A DNA stretch of 64,000 nucleotides, from the NCBI RefSeq assembly GCF_001278945.1, contig NZ_LGRV01000003.1, forward strand, positions 1,860,001-1,924,000, read 5' to 3'. Below, in pieces: positions 37,725-47,104 of this stretch (position 1 is the first letter of the stretch; each line of letters begins with the position of its first letter). The notes under the pieces are model-generated. The model searched no databases, was not told the DNA's origin, and saw nothing but the letters and a program-made list of their open reading frames with translations. The position numbers and the translations under genes are program-made. This DNA comes from Lysinibacillus contaminans (lineage in GTDB: Bacteria > Bacillota > Bacilli > Bacillales_A > Planococcaceae).

Positions 37725-38987
37725 TTATCGAGCAAAATTACTGATAAGTGATTGGCGTTCATTCCAAGTCATTGGTGCAATATTGGATTTTCTTTCAACC
37801 ATCGTAATCGCACCATCTACAGGGCACACAATCGAACATAAATTACATCCTACACAATCTTCTTCACGTACCTTTAGCATTGGCCGACCACTTTCTGAGT
37901 ACAAATCAATACATTGATGCGACGTATCTTCACATGCGATATGGCATTTATTACAGTTAATACATACATCATTATTAATTTCAGCGACAATTTTGTAGTT
38001 TAAGTCTAAGTTACCCCAGTCAGAATAACGTGGGACTGTCCTGCCAACTAAATCCATCACAGATGCAATGCCTTTATCATCTAGATAGTTATTAAGCCCA
38101 TCAATCATATCTTCTACAATGCTGAATCCATGGTGCATTGCCGCTGTACAAACCTGAACCCCTGTTGCACCCATCAAAATAAATTCTGCAGCATCTTGCC
38201 AGTTTGAAATGCCCCCGATTCCTGATATCGGTACATTGAATAAAGGATTACGTGCACATTCTGCCACCATATTTAGTGCAATTGGTTTTACTGCCGGACC
38301 ACAATAACCACCATGTGCTCCTTTACCACCAACGTGAGGCACTGTATTCCATGAATCTAAATCAACACCCGCTAAGCTGTTAATCGTATTAATCATACTG
38401 ATGGCATCTGCTCCGCCTCTTGCGGCCGCTTCTGCTGTTACCGTAATATCCGTGATGTTCGGCGTTAGTTTGACGATGACTGGCGTACGCGCAACTTCTT
38501 TCACCCAGTACGTTTGCTTTTCCACCAATTCAGGGACTTGACCAGAGGCAGAACCCATCCCTCGTTCTGCCATCCCATGTGGACAACCAAAGTTAAGCTC
38601 AAGACCATCAACCCCCACATCTTCTACTTTTTTTACAATTTCATGCCACTTCTCTTGCTTTGGCTCCACCATCAAGGACACAATAATTGCATGATCTGGA
38701 AACCTTTTTTTCGTTTCATAAATTTCTTTTAAATTCACCTCTAACGGACGATCCGTAATCAGTTCTATATTATTAAAACCCGCTACTCTCTGTCCGTTAT
38801 AGCTCACTGCCGCAAAACGTGAAGTAACATTCAAAATCGGTTCCCCTAATGTTTTCCAAACTGCTCCACCCCAGCCAGCTTCAAATGCACGTTGTACTTG
38901 ATAGCCTGAGTTGGTTGGTGGTGCTGATGCTAACCAAAATGGATTTGGTGATTTAATGCCTGCTAAGTTAATTCGTAAGTCTGCCAT
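37725..38987 (-). CDS. preA: NAD-dependent dihydropyrimidine dehydrogenase subunit PreA
   Basis: A 420-residue FMN and iron-sulfur protein that, with PreT, reduces uracil or thymine to the 5,6-dihydro base. The N-terminal TIM barrel resembles dihydroorotate dehydrogenase (NPFWLASAPPTNSGYQVQRA, ELNFGCPHG, VPISGIGGISNW). The C terminus holds two [4Fe-4S] motifs, CINCNKCHIACEDTSHQC and CVGCNLCSIVCPVDGAI. A GGGGGATG site lies before the ATG. It starts 13 bases after preT ends, so they are cotranscribed. Confidence 0.92.
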   Translation of the reverse strand: MADLRINLAGIKSPNPFWLASAPPTNSGYQVQRAFEAGWGGAVWKTLGEPILNVTSRFAAVSYNGQRVAGFNNIELITDRPLEVNLKEIYETKKRFPDHAIIVSLMVEPKQEKWHEIVKKVEDVGVDGLELNFGCPHGMAERGMGSASGQVPELVEKQTYWVKEVARTPVIVKLTPNITDITVTAEAAARGGADAISMINTINSLAGVDLDSWNTVPHVGGKGAHGGYCGPAVKPIALNMVAECARNPLFNVPISGIGGISNWQDAAEFILMGATGVQVCTAAMHHGFSIVEDMIDGLNNYLDDKGIASVMDLVGRTVPRYSDWGNLDLNYKIVAEINNDVCINCNKCHIACEDTSHQCIDLYSESGRPMLKVREEDCVGCNLCSIVCPVDGAITMVERKSNIAPMTWNERQSLISNFAR

Positions 38988-39000
38988 GCCACATCCCCCC

Positions 39001-40368
39001 TTATGCGATTTCGCTTGGTTTTCTTAAATGTTCGTGAATAACGTAAGCTGCATCTTTTCCTTGTTGTGCCGCTGTTACCACCATTGCTTCCCCTTGACCG
39101 TTTCCGAAAACGACATCTCCACATGCAAACACTTTCTTATTCGATGTTTGCATTGTCGTTTCGTCAATATCAACAACACCATGCGTGTGCTCTAAACCAA
39201 AAGCTTCAATTAGCGATACGAAACGTGTTTGCCCAATAGCTTTGATGACAGCGTCCACCTCTATGACAAAATCAGAACCCTCAATAATTTCAGGTCTTTG
39301 CCTGCCGTCTGCACCCGCCTCCCCGAGTTTCATTTTGACGCATTCAAGCGCCACTACTTTACCTGCCTTGTCACCGATAATTTTTTTCGGTGCTGTCAGC
39401 CACTTAAATGCGACACCATCTTGCTTTGCAAATTCATATTCAAATTGGTACGCTGTCATTTCTTTTTCTGTTCTTCTATAAAGAATTTCTACTTGTTCAG
39501 CACCTAATCGAACAGCACACGTAGCACCATCGATTGCTGTATTCCCAGCACCAATGACCGCAACACGTTTACCGACTAAGTCTTCCGTAAGTAATCCCAT
39601 TTTCGTTTGCTTTACAAACTCAATGGCATCATGAACGCCCGCTAGTTCTTCACCTTCAATACCTAGATTCGGAACCGCTCCCATACCAACCGCTAAAATA
39701 ACGCTGTCGTATTGCGCTAAAATTTCTTCTACAGAAATATCCACGCCTACTGCCGTATTCGTTTTAATATCAACACCAAGCTTTACAATTTGCTCAACTT
39801 CCCAATCCACGACGTCGTTCGGTAATCTAAATGACACAATGCCGTAGTTTCCTAAGCCACCCGCTTTCGCTTCTGCTTCAAAAATTGTAACACCATAGCC
39901 TAAACGACTTAACTCACGAGCTGCGGATAAACCAGCAGGTCCAGCACCAACAATTGCTACCTTTTGCCCGTTGCTTTCCCCTTTTTTGAATAACTCGACA
40001 TCCGATTCCATCGCCCAATCTGTTGTATATCGTTGCAAATGGCCGATTTTAATTGGTTTTGTTGAAGCGTTTAGCACACATGCTCCTTCACATAACTCTT
40101 CTGTCGGACATACTCTTGCACAACTAGCACCAATCGGATTTGCCTCCATAATCGTCATGGCCGAACCTTTCATATTACCTGAAGCGATTTTTTTAATAAA
40201 ATTTGGGATTTGAATACTCGTCGGACAAGCTGTAATACAAGGTGCATCGTAGCAGTATAGGCAACGATTGGCCTCTTCTAGTGCTTCATTTTTTGTCATC
40301 CTGCTATTCATTTCAACAAAGTTTCGTTTGAGTTGTTCAGTCATTGCATTTTCTTGAATCGGAACCAT
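39001..40368 (-). CDS. preT: NAD-dependent dihydropyrimidine dehydrogenase subunit PreT
   Basis: A 455-residue flavoprotein and the electron-input partner of PreA. The N terminus has cysteines for iron-sulfur clusters (CLYCYDAPCITACPTSI and GASCARVCPTEELCEGACV). Then come an FAD site (VAIVGAGPAGLSAARELSRL near residue 137) and an NAD(P) site (VAVIGAGNTAIDGATCAVRL near residue 280), and a C-terminal GDVVFGNGQGEAMVVTA. I prefer the ATG at 40368 because GAGGGGG is 8 bases upstream; a GTG 6 bases earlier is too close to it. A ~130-bp repeat separates it from the upstream dihydropyrimidinase. Confidence 0.92.
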   Translation of the reverse strand: MVPIQENAMTEQLKRNFVEMNSRMTKNEALEEANRCLYCYDAPCITACPTSIQIPNFIKKIASGNMKGSAMTIMEANPIGASCARVCPTEELCEGACVLNASTKPIKIGHLQRYTTDWAMESDVELFKKGESNGQKVAIVGAGPAGLSAARELSRLGYGVTIFEAEAKAGGLGNYGIVSFRLPNDVVDWEVEQIVKLGVDIKTNTAVGVDISVEEILAQYDSVILAVGMGAVPNLGIEGEELAGVHDAIEFVKQTKMGLLTEDLVGKRVAVIGAGNTAIDGATCAVRLGAEQVEILYRRTEKEMTAYQFEYEFAKQDGVAFKWLTAPKKIIGDKAGKVVALECVKMKLGEAGADGRQRPEIIEGSDFVIEVDAVIKAIGQTRFVSLIEAFGLEHTHGVVDIDETTMQTSNKKVFACGDVVFGNGQGEAMVVTAAQQGKDAAYVIHEHLRKPSEIA

Positions 40369-40418
40369 TTCCACATCCCCCTCATGTGTTTACTTTTGGT
40401 CCATTACCATAACTAAGG

Positions 40419-40546
40419 GTTGATTTCCGTTCCGGCTGGGCGCTTTCCGGGGGCGTCCGATGAGCCGCTTCACTCGCAAGCTCGCTCCAGGGTCTCATCT
40501 AGGACGCTAATCCCCCAGGAGTCGCCCAGTCTCCACTCCAATCAAC
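40419..40546. repeat. ~130-bp repeat inserted within the pyrimidine operon
   Basis: A full copy in the same orientation as 17512-17645, between the dihydropyrimidinase and preT genes. As RNA it would form a long hairpin, so it could cause partial termination or cleavage of the operon mRNA. Confidence 0.8.
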
Positions 40547-40668
40547 AAACATTATTAAATTTAATGTCATACCCTATTTTTGGTGATGAACCTTACTTTT
40601 GGATATACAATCAATTACGCCCCATCGTAATTGATTCCAGCGAGCATTCGAGCACCCGCTTCATGAAT

Positions 40669-42072
40669 TTAAACCTTGATTGTATCTGTAACAGTTGGTT
40701 TTAGTACGCGTTTCACGTATTGTCCACTGCCTAATACCCCTACGAACTCTTTATTTTTAATCACGTATTCACCACGTACGAGTACACTTACTGGCTCACC
40801 CGTAACTTCCCAGCCTTCATAAGCGTTATAATCGACATTCATGTGATGTGTATTCGCTGAAATCTCTCGTTTTACGGAAGGATCGAAAAGTACGATATCT
40901 GCATCAGAGCCGATTGCAATCGTTCCTTTTTGTGGGTACAAGCCGAAAATCTTTGCTGCACTTGTCGAAATCATATCGACGAAGTCATTAATGGAGATTT
41001 TCCCTTTCGCCACACCTTCTGAAAATAAAATACTGAAACGATCTTCGATAAATGGCCCACCGTTTGGAATTTTTGAGAAATCATTGATGCCCAACTGCTT
41101 TTTGCCATTAAAGCTAAATGAACATTGATCCGAACCAATTGTTTGCAGTTGCTTTGCCTTTAACGCGTTCCATAAATGTTCTTGATGGTATTTAGGACGA
41201 AGTGGTGGTGACCAAACATATTTTGCCCCTTCAAAGCCTGGCTGTGCTAAAGCGGATTGATCGAGCGTTAAATAAGGAGGACATGTTTCTCCGTACACGT
41301 CATACCCTTTTTCGCGCGCCATTATAATTTCATCTAAAGCCTCTTTACACGTAACATGTACGACATAAAGCTTTGCACCTGCGATGTGCGCCAGTTCAAT
41401 TGCTCGTTTTGTCGCTTCACCTTCTAATTCCGCCGGACGCGTAAGTGCGTGATAAATCGGCTCCGTATGACCAGCACACTTCGCTTCCTCTACTAGTTCA
41501 TCAATAACTGAGCCGTTTTCACAGTGCACCATCACGATAGCACCCAAGTCCTTCGCGATTTTAAATGCTTTGAAAAGCGTGCGGTCTGAAGCCTGGAATT
41601 CTTTCGCGTAAGCCATGAATACCTTCATTGATGTTATGCCTTCTTGCTCTAGTAATAACGGTAACTCCGCTTCTGTTTCTGGCGTTAATTCACCAATCAT
41701 TAAATGGAAACCGTAGTCAATGGCCGAGTTGCCATTTGCTTTTGCATGCCACTTTTCCACAGCCGCTGAAAGCTTTTCTTCCCCAGCAGATAAGCAAAAG
41801 TCTAAAATTGTCGTCGTACCACCAAATGCAGCAGCAATTGTACCAGACTTCCAATCATCATCAGTCACCGTGTTGTTAAAGGGCATATCTAAATGCGTGT
41901 GGGGATCAATTCCTCCAGGCATTACATATTTGCCCGTTGCATCTATAATTTCTGCTCCTTCAGCTGATAAATCTGTGCCAATTTGAACAATTTTTCCGTT
42001 TTCTATTAAAATATCTGCCTCATACACATCTGAAGCTGTGGCAACTAGTCCACCTGTAATAATTTTTTTCAT
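40669..42072 (-). CDS. hydA: Dihydropyrimidinase / D-hydantoinase
   Basis: A 467-residue binuclear-zinc amidohydrolase that opens dihydrouracil to N-carbamoyl-beta-alanine, and also 5-substituted hydantoins. Metal ligands are visible: HTH in GIDPHTHLDMPF near residue 58, the carboxylated Lys in SMKVFMAY near 150, His in VMVHCENG near 183 and HVTCKEA near 238, and Asp in TIGSDQCSF near 315. The ATG at 42072 gives the canonical MKKIITGG start, with GAGGGG upstream. It follows the carbamoylase by 34 bases. Confidence 0.92.
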   Translation of the reverse strand: MKKIITGGLVATASDVYEADILIENGKIVQIGTDLSAEGAEIIDATGKYVMPGGIDPHTHLDMPFNNTVTDDDWKSGTIAAAFGGTTTILDFCLSAGEEKLSAAVEKWHAKANGNSAIDYGFHLMIGELTPETEAELPLLLEQEGITSMKVFMAYAKEFQASDRTLFKAFKIAKDLGAIVMVHCENGSVIDELVEEAKCAGHTEPIYHALTRPAELEGEATKRAIELAHIAGAKLYVVHVTCKEALDEIIMAREKGYDVYGETCPPYLTLDQSALAQPGFEGAKYVWSPPLRPKYHQEHLWNALKAKQLQTIGSDQCSFSFNGKKQLGINDFSKIPNGGPFIEDRFSILFSEGVAKGKISINDFVDMISTSAAKIFGLYPQKGTIAIGSDADIVLFDPSVKREISANTHHMNVDYNAYEGWEVTGEPVSVLVRGEYVIKNKEFVGVLGSGQYVKRVLKPTVTDTIKV

Positions 42073-42106
42073 CGTTCCCCTCACCCTTCGTTTAATTTAA
42101 GTAAAT

Positions 42107-43351
42107 TTAATTTAACGTGTATGACTCGCCAACACTAAATTTTGTTTGTAACGTCAACACAGTTTCAAGTAACACGTCTGCACCCTTCGCACAATCTTCA
42201 AATGTCGTCTCTTCTTCCTCACAATGACTTTTACCAGCAATGCTTGGCACGAAAATCATCGCTGAAGGAATAAAGCTTGCGATATACTGTGCATCATGTC
42301 CTGCCCCACTAAACATTCGATGAGAAGAATAACCAAAGTTCTGACATGATTTCTCTACTTCATCACAAATGAACTTATCAAAAAATACAGTATCTCTTCC
42401 CCATAGCTTTAATGGTTGAATACGGCAACCTTTTATCTCCAAGGGTAAGCCTTTTAGTATATCTTCCACCTTTTGCATGACTTGTGGATCTTGATGACGC
42501 GAATCAATGGTAAACACTACTTTGTTCGGAATTACTGTATGAATATTTGGAGAAACGTTCATACGGCCAAATGTGTAAACAAGTTCATCATCTACTTTTC
42601 CAAGTTGCTCATGTAAATACGTCATTATTCGAGACGCTACAATCATCGGGTCTTTACGCATCGACATTGGTGTAGTTCCAGCATGATTGGATTCCCCTGT
42701 AATCGTAATTTCATAACAAATCATGCCTAAAACACCCTCAACCACACCAATTTCTAGTTGCTTCGCTTCTAATACTGGGCCTTGTTCTATATGAAGCTCA
42801 ATATAAGCAAGTGCTTCTGTTAAACGATTTTCTTGTTCACCCTCATACCCACTCGCTTGCAATGCCTTTTTAAAAGTAATGCCGTTTTTATCGACAGACT
42901 GCATCATTTTGTCTTTATTAAATTTTGAAGAAATTACACCTGAGCTCATCATTGCCGGATCAAAGCGAGCACCTTCTTCATTTGTAAAATTCACAATCAT
43001 TAGCGGGATATCTAGTTCAATATCATTTTCCTTTAACGTTTTAATAGCCTCTAATGCGGTCAACACACCTAAGACGCCATCGAACTTCCCACCTTTTTCA
43101 ACTGAATCTAAATGTGACCCCATTACAATCGGTGGAAAATCTTTTTTTCCCGGTAAAATCGCATAGATATTTGCCATATCGTCTATTACAATTTCCATGC
43201 CCAAGGCTTTACAGCACTCGCAAAAATAATCTCTCGCGAGTAGATCCTCTTTCGAAAGGGACAAACGAGTTACGCCACCATTTACAGTCGCTCCAAATTG
43301 ACTAAATTGTTCAATTGACTCTTGCAACCGACTACTATTACATTTATACAT
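42107..43351 (-). CDS. Zn-dependent N-carbamoyl-beta-alanine amidohydrolase (M20 family)
   Basis: A 414-residue M20-type hydrolase of the beta-ureidopropionase/N-carbamoyl-amino-acid hydrolase group. Landmarks are GSHLDSVEKGGKFDGVLGVL near residue 78, NFTNEEGARF near 120, YIELHIEQGPVLE near 185, and FSGAGHDAQYIA near 345. It hydrolyses N-carbamoyl-beta-alanine to beta-alanine, CO2 and ammonia, the third step of the pathway. Hydantoin-derived N-carbamoyl amino acids are an alternative substrate. It is the first gene of the operon, with GGGAGTGAGG before the ATG, and is divergent from the PucR regulator. Confidence 0.88.
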   Translation of the reverse strand: MYKCNSSRLQESIEQFSQFGATVNGGVTRLSLSKEDLLARDYFCECCKALGMEIVIDDMANIYAILPGKKDFPPIVMGSHLDSVEKGGKFDGVLGVLTALEAIKTLKENDIELDIPLMIVNFTNEEGARFDPAMMSSGVISSKFNKDKMMQSVDKNGITFKKALQASGYEGEQENRLTEALAYIELHIEQGPVLEAKQLEIGVVEGVLGMICYEITITGESNHAGTTPMSMRKDPMIVASRIMTYLHEQLGKVDDELVYTFGRMNVSPNIHTVIPNKVVFTIDSRHQDPQVMQKVEDILKGLPLEIKGCRIQPLKLWGRDTVFFDKFICDEVEKSCQNFGYSSHRMFSGAGHDAQYIASFIPSAMIFVPSIAGKSHCEEEETTFEDCAKGADVLLETVLTLQTKFSVGESYTLN

Positions 43352-43446
43352 ATGCTAGTCCTCACTCCCTCATTAATAAAAATACATTTATGCAAATTCT
43401 AAAATAGAAAATTTTTACTAGATATGGTGATAAAACTAAATAAATA

Positions 43447-43485
43447 TATGCAATTGCACATCATTTATGGTAGATTAATTGCATA
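43447..43485. promoter_or_regulatory. Inverted repeat, candidate PucR operator
   Basis: TATGCAATT (43447-43455) and AATTGCATA (43477-43485) form a perfect 9-bp inverted repeat two helical turns apart in the divergent control region; a third similar half-site TTTATGCAAATT lies at 43387-43398. This would suit binding of the adjacent PucR regulator. Confidence 0.45.
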
Positions 43486-43502
43486 ATAGGGGGGCGCTTG
43501 TT

Positions 43503-44672
43503 ATGGGGACAATACGAAAAATTGTAGAAGGAACTCAATTCCCGATGCTTACTTTAGTAGCTGGACATAACGGTATGTATCGAAGAGTTACAGGGGTTAA
43601 CGTTGTAGAGAGCATTGATTTAATCATGTTTTGCCGACCAAATGAATTAGTCGTGACAACAGGGGTTAATTTCTCACACCAAGATACTTCCTTAGAACAA
43701 CTCGTTAAACTTGCTTACGCTAAAAAAGTAGCTGGTTTTATTATTAATATAGGTCCTTACATTCCTGACATCCCAGAATCGGTCATCACGTTTGCTAACG
43801 AACATGACTTCCCAATTTTTCAAATGCCTTGGGATCGTCGTGTAGCCGATCTTTTAAAAACAACATTCCAATTTATCGCCACGCATCAACAAGAACAATC
43901 CACCGAAGAGAAGGTTCTATACAACTTACTTTTTCATTACAAACAGCACGCTGATTCCATTAAACAAAATTTAGCGCAACTCGGATTCCCAAAAGGTACA
44001 GAACTAGCCATCATCACTTGCAAAACAATTGCTGCACAAAGTCGCATTGACCGTTACGAGGTCATGATTCAATTCGCATTCCAAAATAGATATAAACGAT
44101 TTTTGAAACTAAAGTATAAAAATCACCTCATCTTTCTAATCGACCGAGTACAAATAAATACACCTACTATCCCCTTCTCAAAAACAGTTGAAGAAATTTA
44201 CGACAAAATCACCAAGAAAAATGGCAGCCTAGATGTAATCATCGGCAAAGGTAATTTTCATAAAGAATTTGAAAACATCCAAACTAGTTACGAAGAATCA
44301 CTCACTGTCATTCGTTTAGCACAATTGCATAACAACCGTTTCTTATACAAATATAAAGAAATTGGTGCTTATAAAATTATAATGGGTGTGCAAAACCGAA
44401 CATTAATCGAATCATTTAGCCAAGATATACTCGGACAAATTTATCATTATGATGATTTACACAATACCGATTACCTTTCATTTTTACGAATTTTTCTCGA
44501 AGAAAACGGCAGTACAAGTAAAATTAGTGAACGACAATTTATCCATCGCAACACGGTCCTTTATAAAATCAAAAAAATAGAAATGCTATTAGATATGGAC
44601 TTAAGCAACCCATTTACAAAAACAAATCTTTATATGGCCTTTTTAATAGAAGATGTTCTGACACATAGCTAA
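43503..44672 (+). CDS. PucR family transcriptional regulator
   Basis: A 389-residue PucR-type activator. The N-terminal PucR sensor domain covers about residues 10-125 (FPMLTLVAGHNGMYRRVTGV, then NELVVTTGVNF and AGFIINIGPYIPDIPESV). The C-terminal helix-turn-helix reads NGSTSKISERQFIHRNTVLY then KIKKIEMLLDMDL. The ATG at 43503 follows AGGGGGGCG; a TTG 24 bases earlier lacks a site. PucR proteins usually activate purine, pyrimidine or amino-acid catabolic genes. It is divergent from the hydrolase-hydA-preT-preA operon, which it probably controls. Confidence 0.88.
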   Translation: MGTIRKIVEGTQFPMLTLVAGHNGMYRRVTGVNVVESIDLIMFCRPNELVVTTGVNFSHQDTSLEQLVKLAYAKKVAGFIINIGPYIPDIPESVITFANEHDFPIFQMPWDRRVADLLKTTFQFIATHQQEQSTEEKVLYNLLFHYKQHADSIKQNLAQLGFPKGTELAIITCKTIAAQSRIDRYEVMIQFAFQNRYKRFLKLKYKNHLIFLIDRVQINTPTIPFSKTVEEIYDKITKKNGSLDVIIGKGNFHKEFENIQTSYEESLTVIRLAQLHNNRFLYKYKEIGAYKIIMGVQNRTLIESFSQDILGQIYHYDDLHNTDYLSFLRIFLEENGSTSKISERQFIHRNTVLYKIKKIEMLLDMDLSNPFTKTNLYMAFLIEDVLTHS

Positions 44673-44803
44673 TTGAAGTTTGCAGAGAAGTGCACAGTAT
44701 TCCGTCAGAATATTCAGTGATAAGACAACCCTTCTAAAATTCTCAATCTATTCATATAAACTAACTGTCGTGTTGGGTAACCCATTTTAACCATTACTAT
44801 TAA

Positions 44804-44941
44804 AGTGGGAAGTTGATTTCCGCTACGGGTTTCTCGCTTTCCGCGGGCAAGCACCGAGCCGCTTCCTTCGCGATGCTCAGTCCAGGGTCTCGGTACGCTT
44901 GTGATTCCCGCAGGAGTCGAGCACCCTCCGCTCCAATCAAC
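44804..44941. repeat. ~130-bp intergenic repeat, variant B
   Basis: AAGTGGGAAGTTGATTTCCG...CTCGCTTTCCGCGGGCA...CAGTCCAGGGTCTCGGTACG...GCAGGAGTCGAGCACCCTCC. It has the same architecture as the variant A copies but a different arm sequence. The partial copy at 6780 is of this variant. Confidence 0.75.
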
Positions 44942-45040
44942 TAAAACTACAGTAACAAAAGTTAGTATTGAGTATAAAAACAACAAATTTTCAGGTGAAT
45001 TATAACCTAATATTTGCCTAAGCAACACACCCGATAAAAT

Positions 45041-45083
45041 AGCAGTCTATCTATTAGCAAAAATGAGAAGTAGATAGATTGCT
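45041..45083. other. Stem-loop between the two PucR genes
   Basis: AGCAGTCTATCTA pairs with TAGATAGATTGCT (one mismatch). It could end the first PucR transcript, although no strong T-run follows. The remaining part of the 757-base gap holds only the two repeats at 44804 and 45190. Confidence 0.35.
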
Positions 45084-45189
45084 TAAGTTTTCAATACGCT
45101 ACTTTTTGCTCGTATAGGATAACAATTAACTCATAATGAACAAATTGGTAATAATGTATTTCCATCTAAATAAAGTGGTAGCTGGCTTT

Positions 45190-45316
45190 TTGATTGAAGT
45201 GGAGGCCGGGCGACTCCTGGGGAATCAGCGTCCTAGATGAGACCCTGGAGCGAGGTTGCGAGTGAAGCGGCTCATCAGACGCCCCCCGGAAAGCGCCCTG
45301 CCGGAACGGAAATCAA
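45190..45316. repeat. ~130-bp repeat, variant A, inverted orientation
   Basis: The reverse complement of the 17512 and 40419 copies: TTGATTGAAGTGGAGGCCGG at the left, TTGCGAGTGAAGCGGCTCAT in the middle and GGAACGGAAATCAA at the right. Confidence 0.8.
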
Positions 45317-45430
45317 CCCCAAATCATGATGATTCCCTTGTTAAATAGATTAGGTATTTTGGGGCGTGATTTTGCTCAAATCGAGAATTAATATAGCTTT
45401 GTATGCTTATTCTAGGAGGAGGAGGAAAAT

Positions 45431-46999
45431 ATGAATGGTTTTTCACTCACTGTAGCTGATGCGATGACGAAAAAGTTATTTAGTAGTGCTTCGTTGATTG
45501 CAGGTGCTAAAGGACAACTAAATGTCATCAAATGGGTACATATTGTCGAAAATATGGATACTGTAAAGTTACTTAAGGGTAATGAATTAATCTTGACGAC
45601 TGGTATTCATTTAAAAGAAAATGATGAATGCTTTAAACAGTTTATTCACCAGTTGATTGCATCAAAAGCTGCTGGTCTGTGCATTGAGCTTGGTAGCTCC
45701 ATTCAAAAGATCCCTGAATTCATACAACAAATGGCAACAGATTATCAATTCCCTCTCATCATTTTTCAAAAGGAAGTCGCCTTTGTCGAAATTACACAAG
45801 AAATACACAGCATTCTCATCAATCAACAATATGGCATGATTAAAAACCTTGAAAACTACGCCCAACAAATCAATAAATACACACTAACGGCCAACAACTA
45901 TGAGCAAATTTTAATGCATTTATATAAACACCTCGGTTTGCAAGTCATCTTTACGTTCAACGGGCAAAAACCTATTTTTATCCCGAATATTCATCAGGAC
46001 AAGTATGAAATGATGCAAAAAGAATCGAACCTTGAGTATACAGAAAAACATTTTATACGCTGTGATGTTAACATCCTCAATCAATGCTATGGTGAAGTTT
46101 GTTTGTTTTCCCCGCAGCGTGTCATTAATGAATATGATGTACTTATTTTGGATCGCACGGTTATTGCACTATCACAATATTTATTACGAGATTTGTATAT
46201 AGAAGAGAAAAAAGGTATGGAGAATCGTGAAATTTTAGAGAATTGGCTGAATGGTGTGCCCAATATCGAAGAGTTGACGCTTTTCATTCAAGATCATCAT
46301 CCAAACATCCCTGCGCATCATTGGATTGTCATGATTCATCAAATCCAAAAAGGCAAAAATAGTGATTTAACGTACTACAAACTATTTACACGCAATGTGT
46401 TTGAGAAGTTTGGCTTTTATCCGTTTATAGTAGAAAAAAATCACCAACTTATTTTTATTTTAGCGAATCTACGTGAGCAAGAGACGTATAAGAACCGAAT
46501 CGAACAAGCAATTGAACAAATACTCGATAATAACAAAAAATATGCAAAGTTAAAAATTTCTCTAGCCGTTGGCAAATACGTCATCAACTTACAAGATGTT
46601 AAAAATAGTTTCACTACAGCCAAAGACACTTTGCAAATTCGATTGAGAACGCAAGATTTTTCGTATTTCTACGAAGATTTGCACCTTCATCATTTAATTT
46701 TCCAATTACAAAAAAATCCCGCCATTATGGAAATGGTGGCCGAATATATAAACCCACTCATCGAATATGACTTAAAACATAACAGTAAATTAGTCGAAAC
46801 GTTAAAAGTATACTTGCAAACAAATGGGCTCAAAAAAGAAACGTCCGAGCGCCTTTTTATCGTTAGACAAACACTCTATCATCGCTTAGAAAAAATCGAA
46901 CAGTTGCTTGGTCATGATTTTATGAAACCAGAAAAACGATTGGCATTAGAATTAATGCTCGTTGCAAATGAATGGTCACTCTTTGAACACTCTACTTAA
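45431..46999 (+). CDS. PucR family transcriptional regulator (second copy)
   Basis: A 522-residue PucR-type regulator, longer than its neighbour because the middle GAF/GGDEF-like region is complete. The N-terminal PucR domain includes KWVHIVENMDTVKLLKGNEL and AAGLCIELGSSIQKIPEF; the C terminus has the helix-turn-helix NGLKKETSERLFIVRQTLYH then RLEKIEQLLGHDF. AGGAGGAGG precedes the ATG. It lies directly upstream of the aminotransferase and semialdehyde dehydrogenase genes on the same strand, so it probably responds to beta-alanine or a related intermediate and drives the lower half of the pathway. Confidence 0.88.
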   Translation: MNGFSLTVADAMTKKLFSSASLIAGAKGQLNVIKWVHIVENMDTVKLLKGNELILTTGIHLKENDECFKQFIHQLIASKAAGLCIELGSSIQKIPEFIQQMATDYQFPLIIFQKEVAFVEITQEIHSILINQQYGMIKNLENYAQQINKYTLTANNYEQILMHLYKHLGLQVIFTFNGQKPIFIPNIHQDKYEMMQKESNLEYTEKHFIRCDVNILNQCYGEVCLFSPQRVINEYDVLILDRTVIALSQYLLRDLYIEEKKGMENREILENWLNGVPNIEELTLFIQDHHPNIPAHHWIVMIHQIQKGKNSDLTYYKLFTRNVFEKFGFYPFIVEKNHQLIFILANLREQETYKNRIEQAIEQILDNNKKYAKLKISLAVGKYVINLQDVKNSFTTAKDTLQIRLRTQDFSYFYEDLHLHHLIFQLQKNPAIMEMVAEYINPLIEYDLKHNSKLVETLKVYLQTNGLKKETSERLFIVRQTLYHRLEKIEQLLGHDFMKPEKRLALELMLVANEWSLFEHST

Positions 47000-47104
47000 T
47001 TTACCTTAATGTAAATAGTGACATAGCATTTGTTTTACATTTTGTACAATGCTTATTTTTCCCAAATATTGAATAATAGAGTTATAGCAAAGGAGTGATG
47101 TTCG

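Noticed and set aside
40420-40704. 94-residue plus-strand frame
   Set aside because: It consists of the repeat element at 40419-40546 and the end of hydA read backwards.
44714-45028. 104-residue minus-strand frame
   Set aside because: It runs through the repeat element at 44804-44941; its residues simply translate the repeat.
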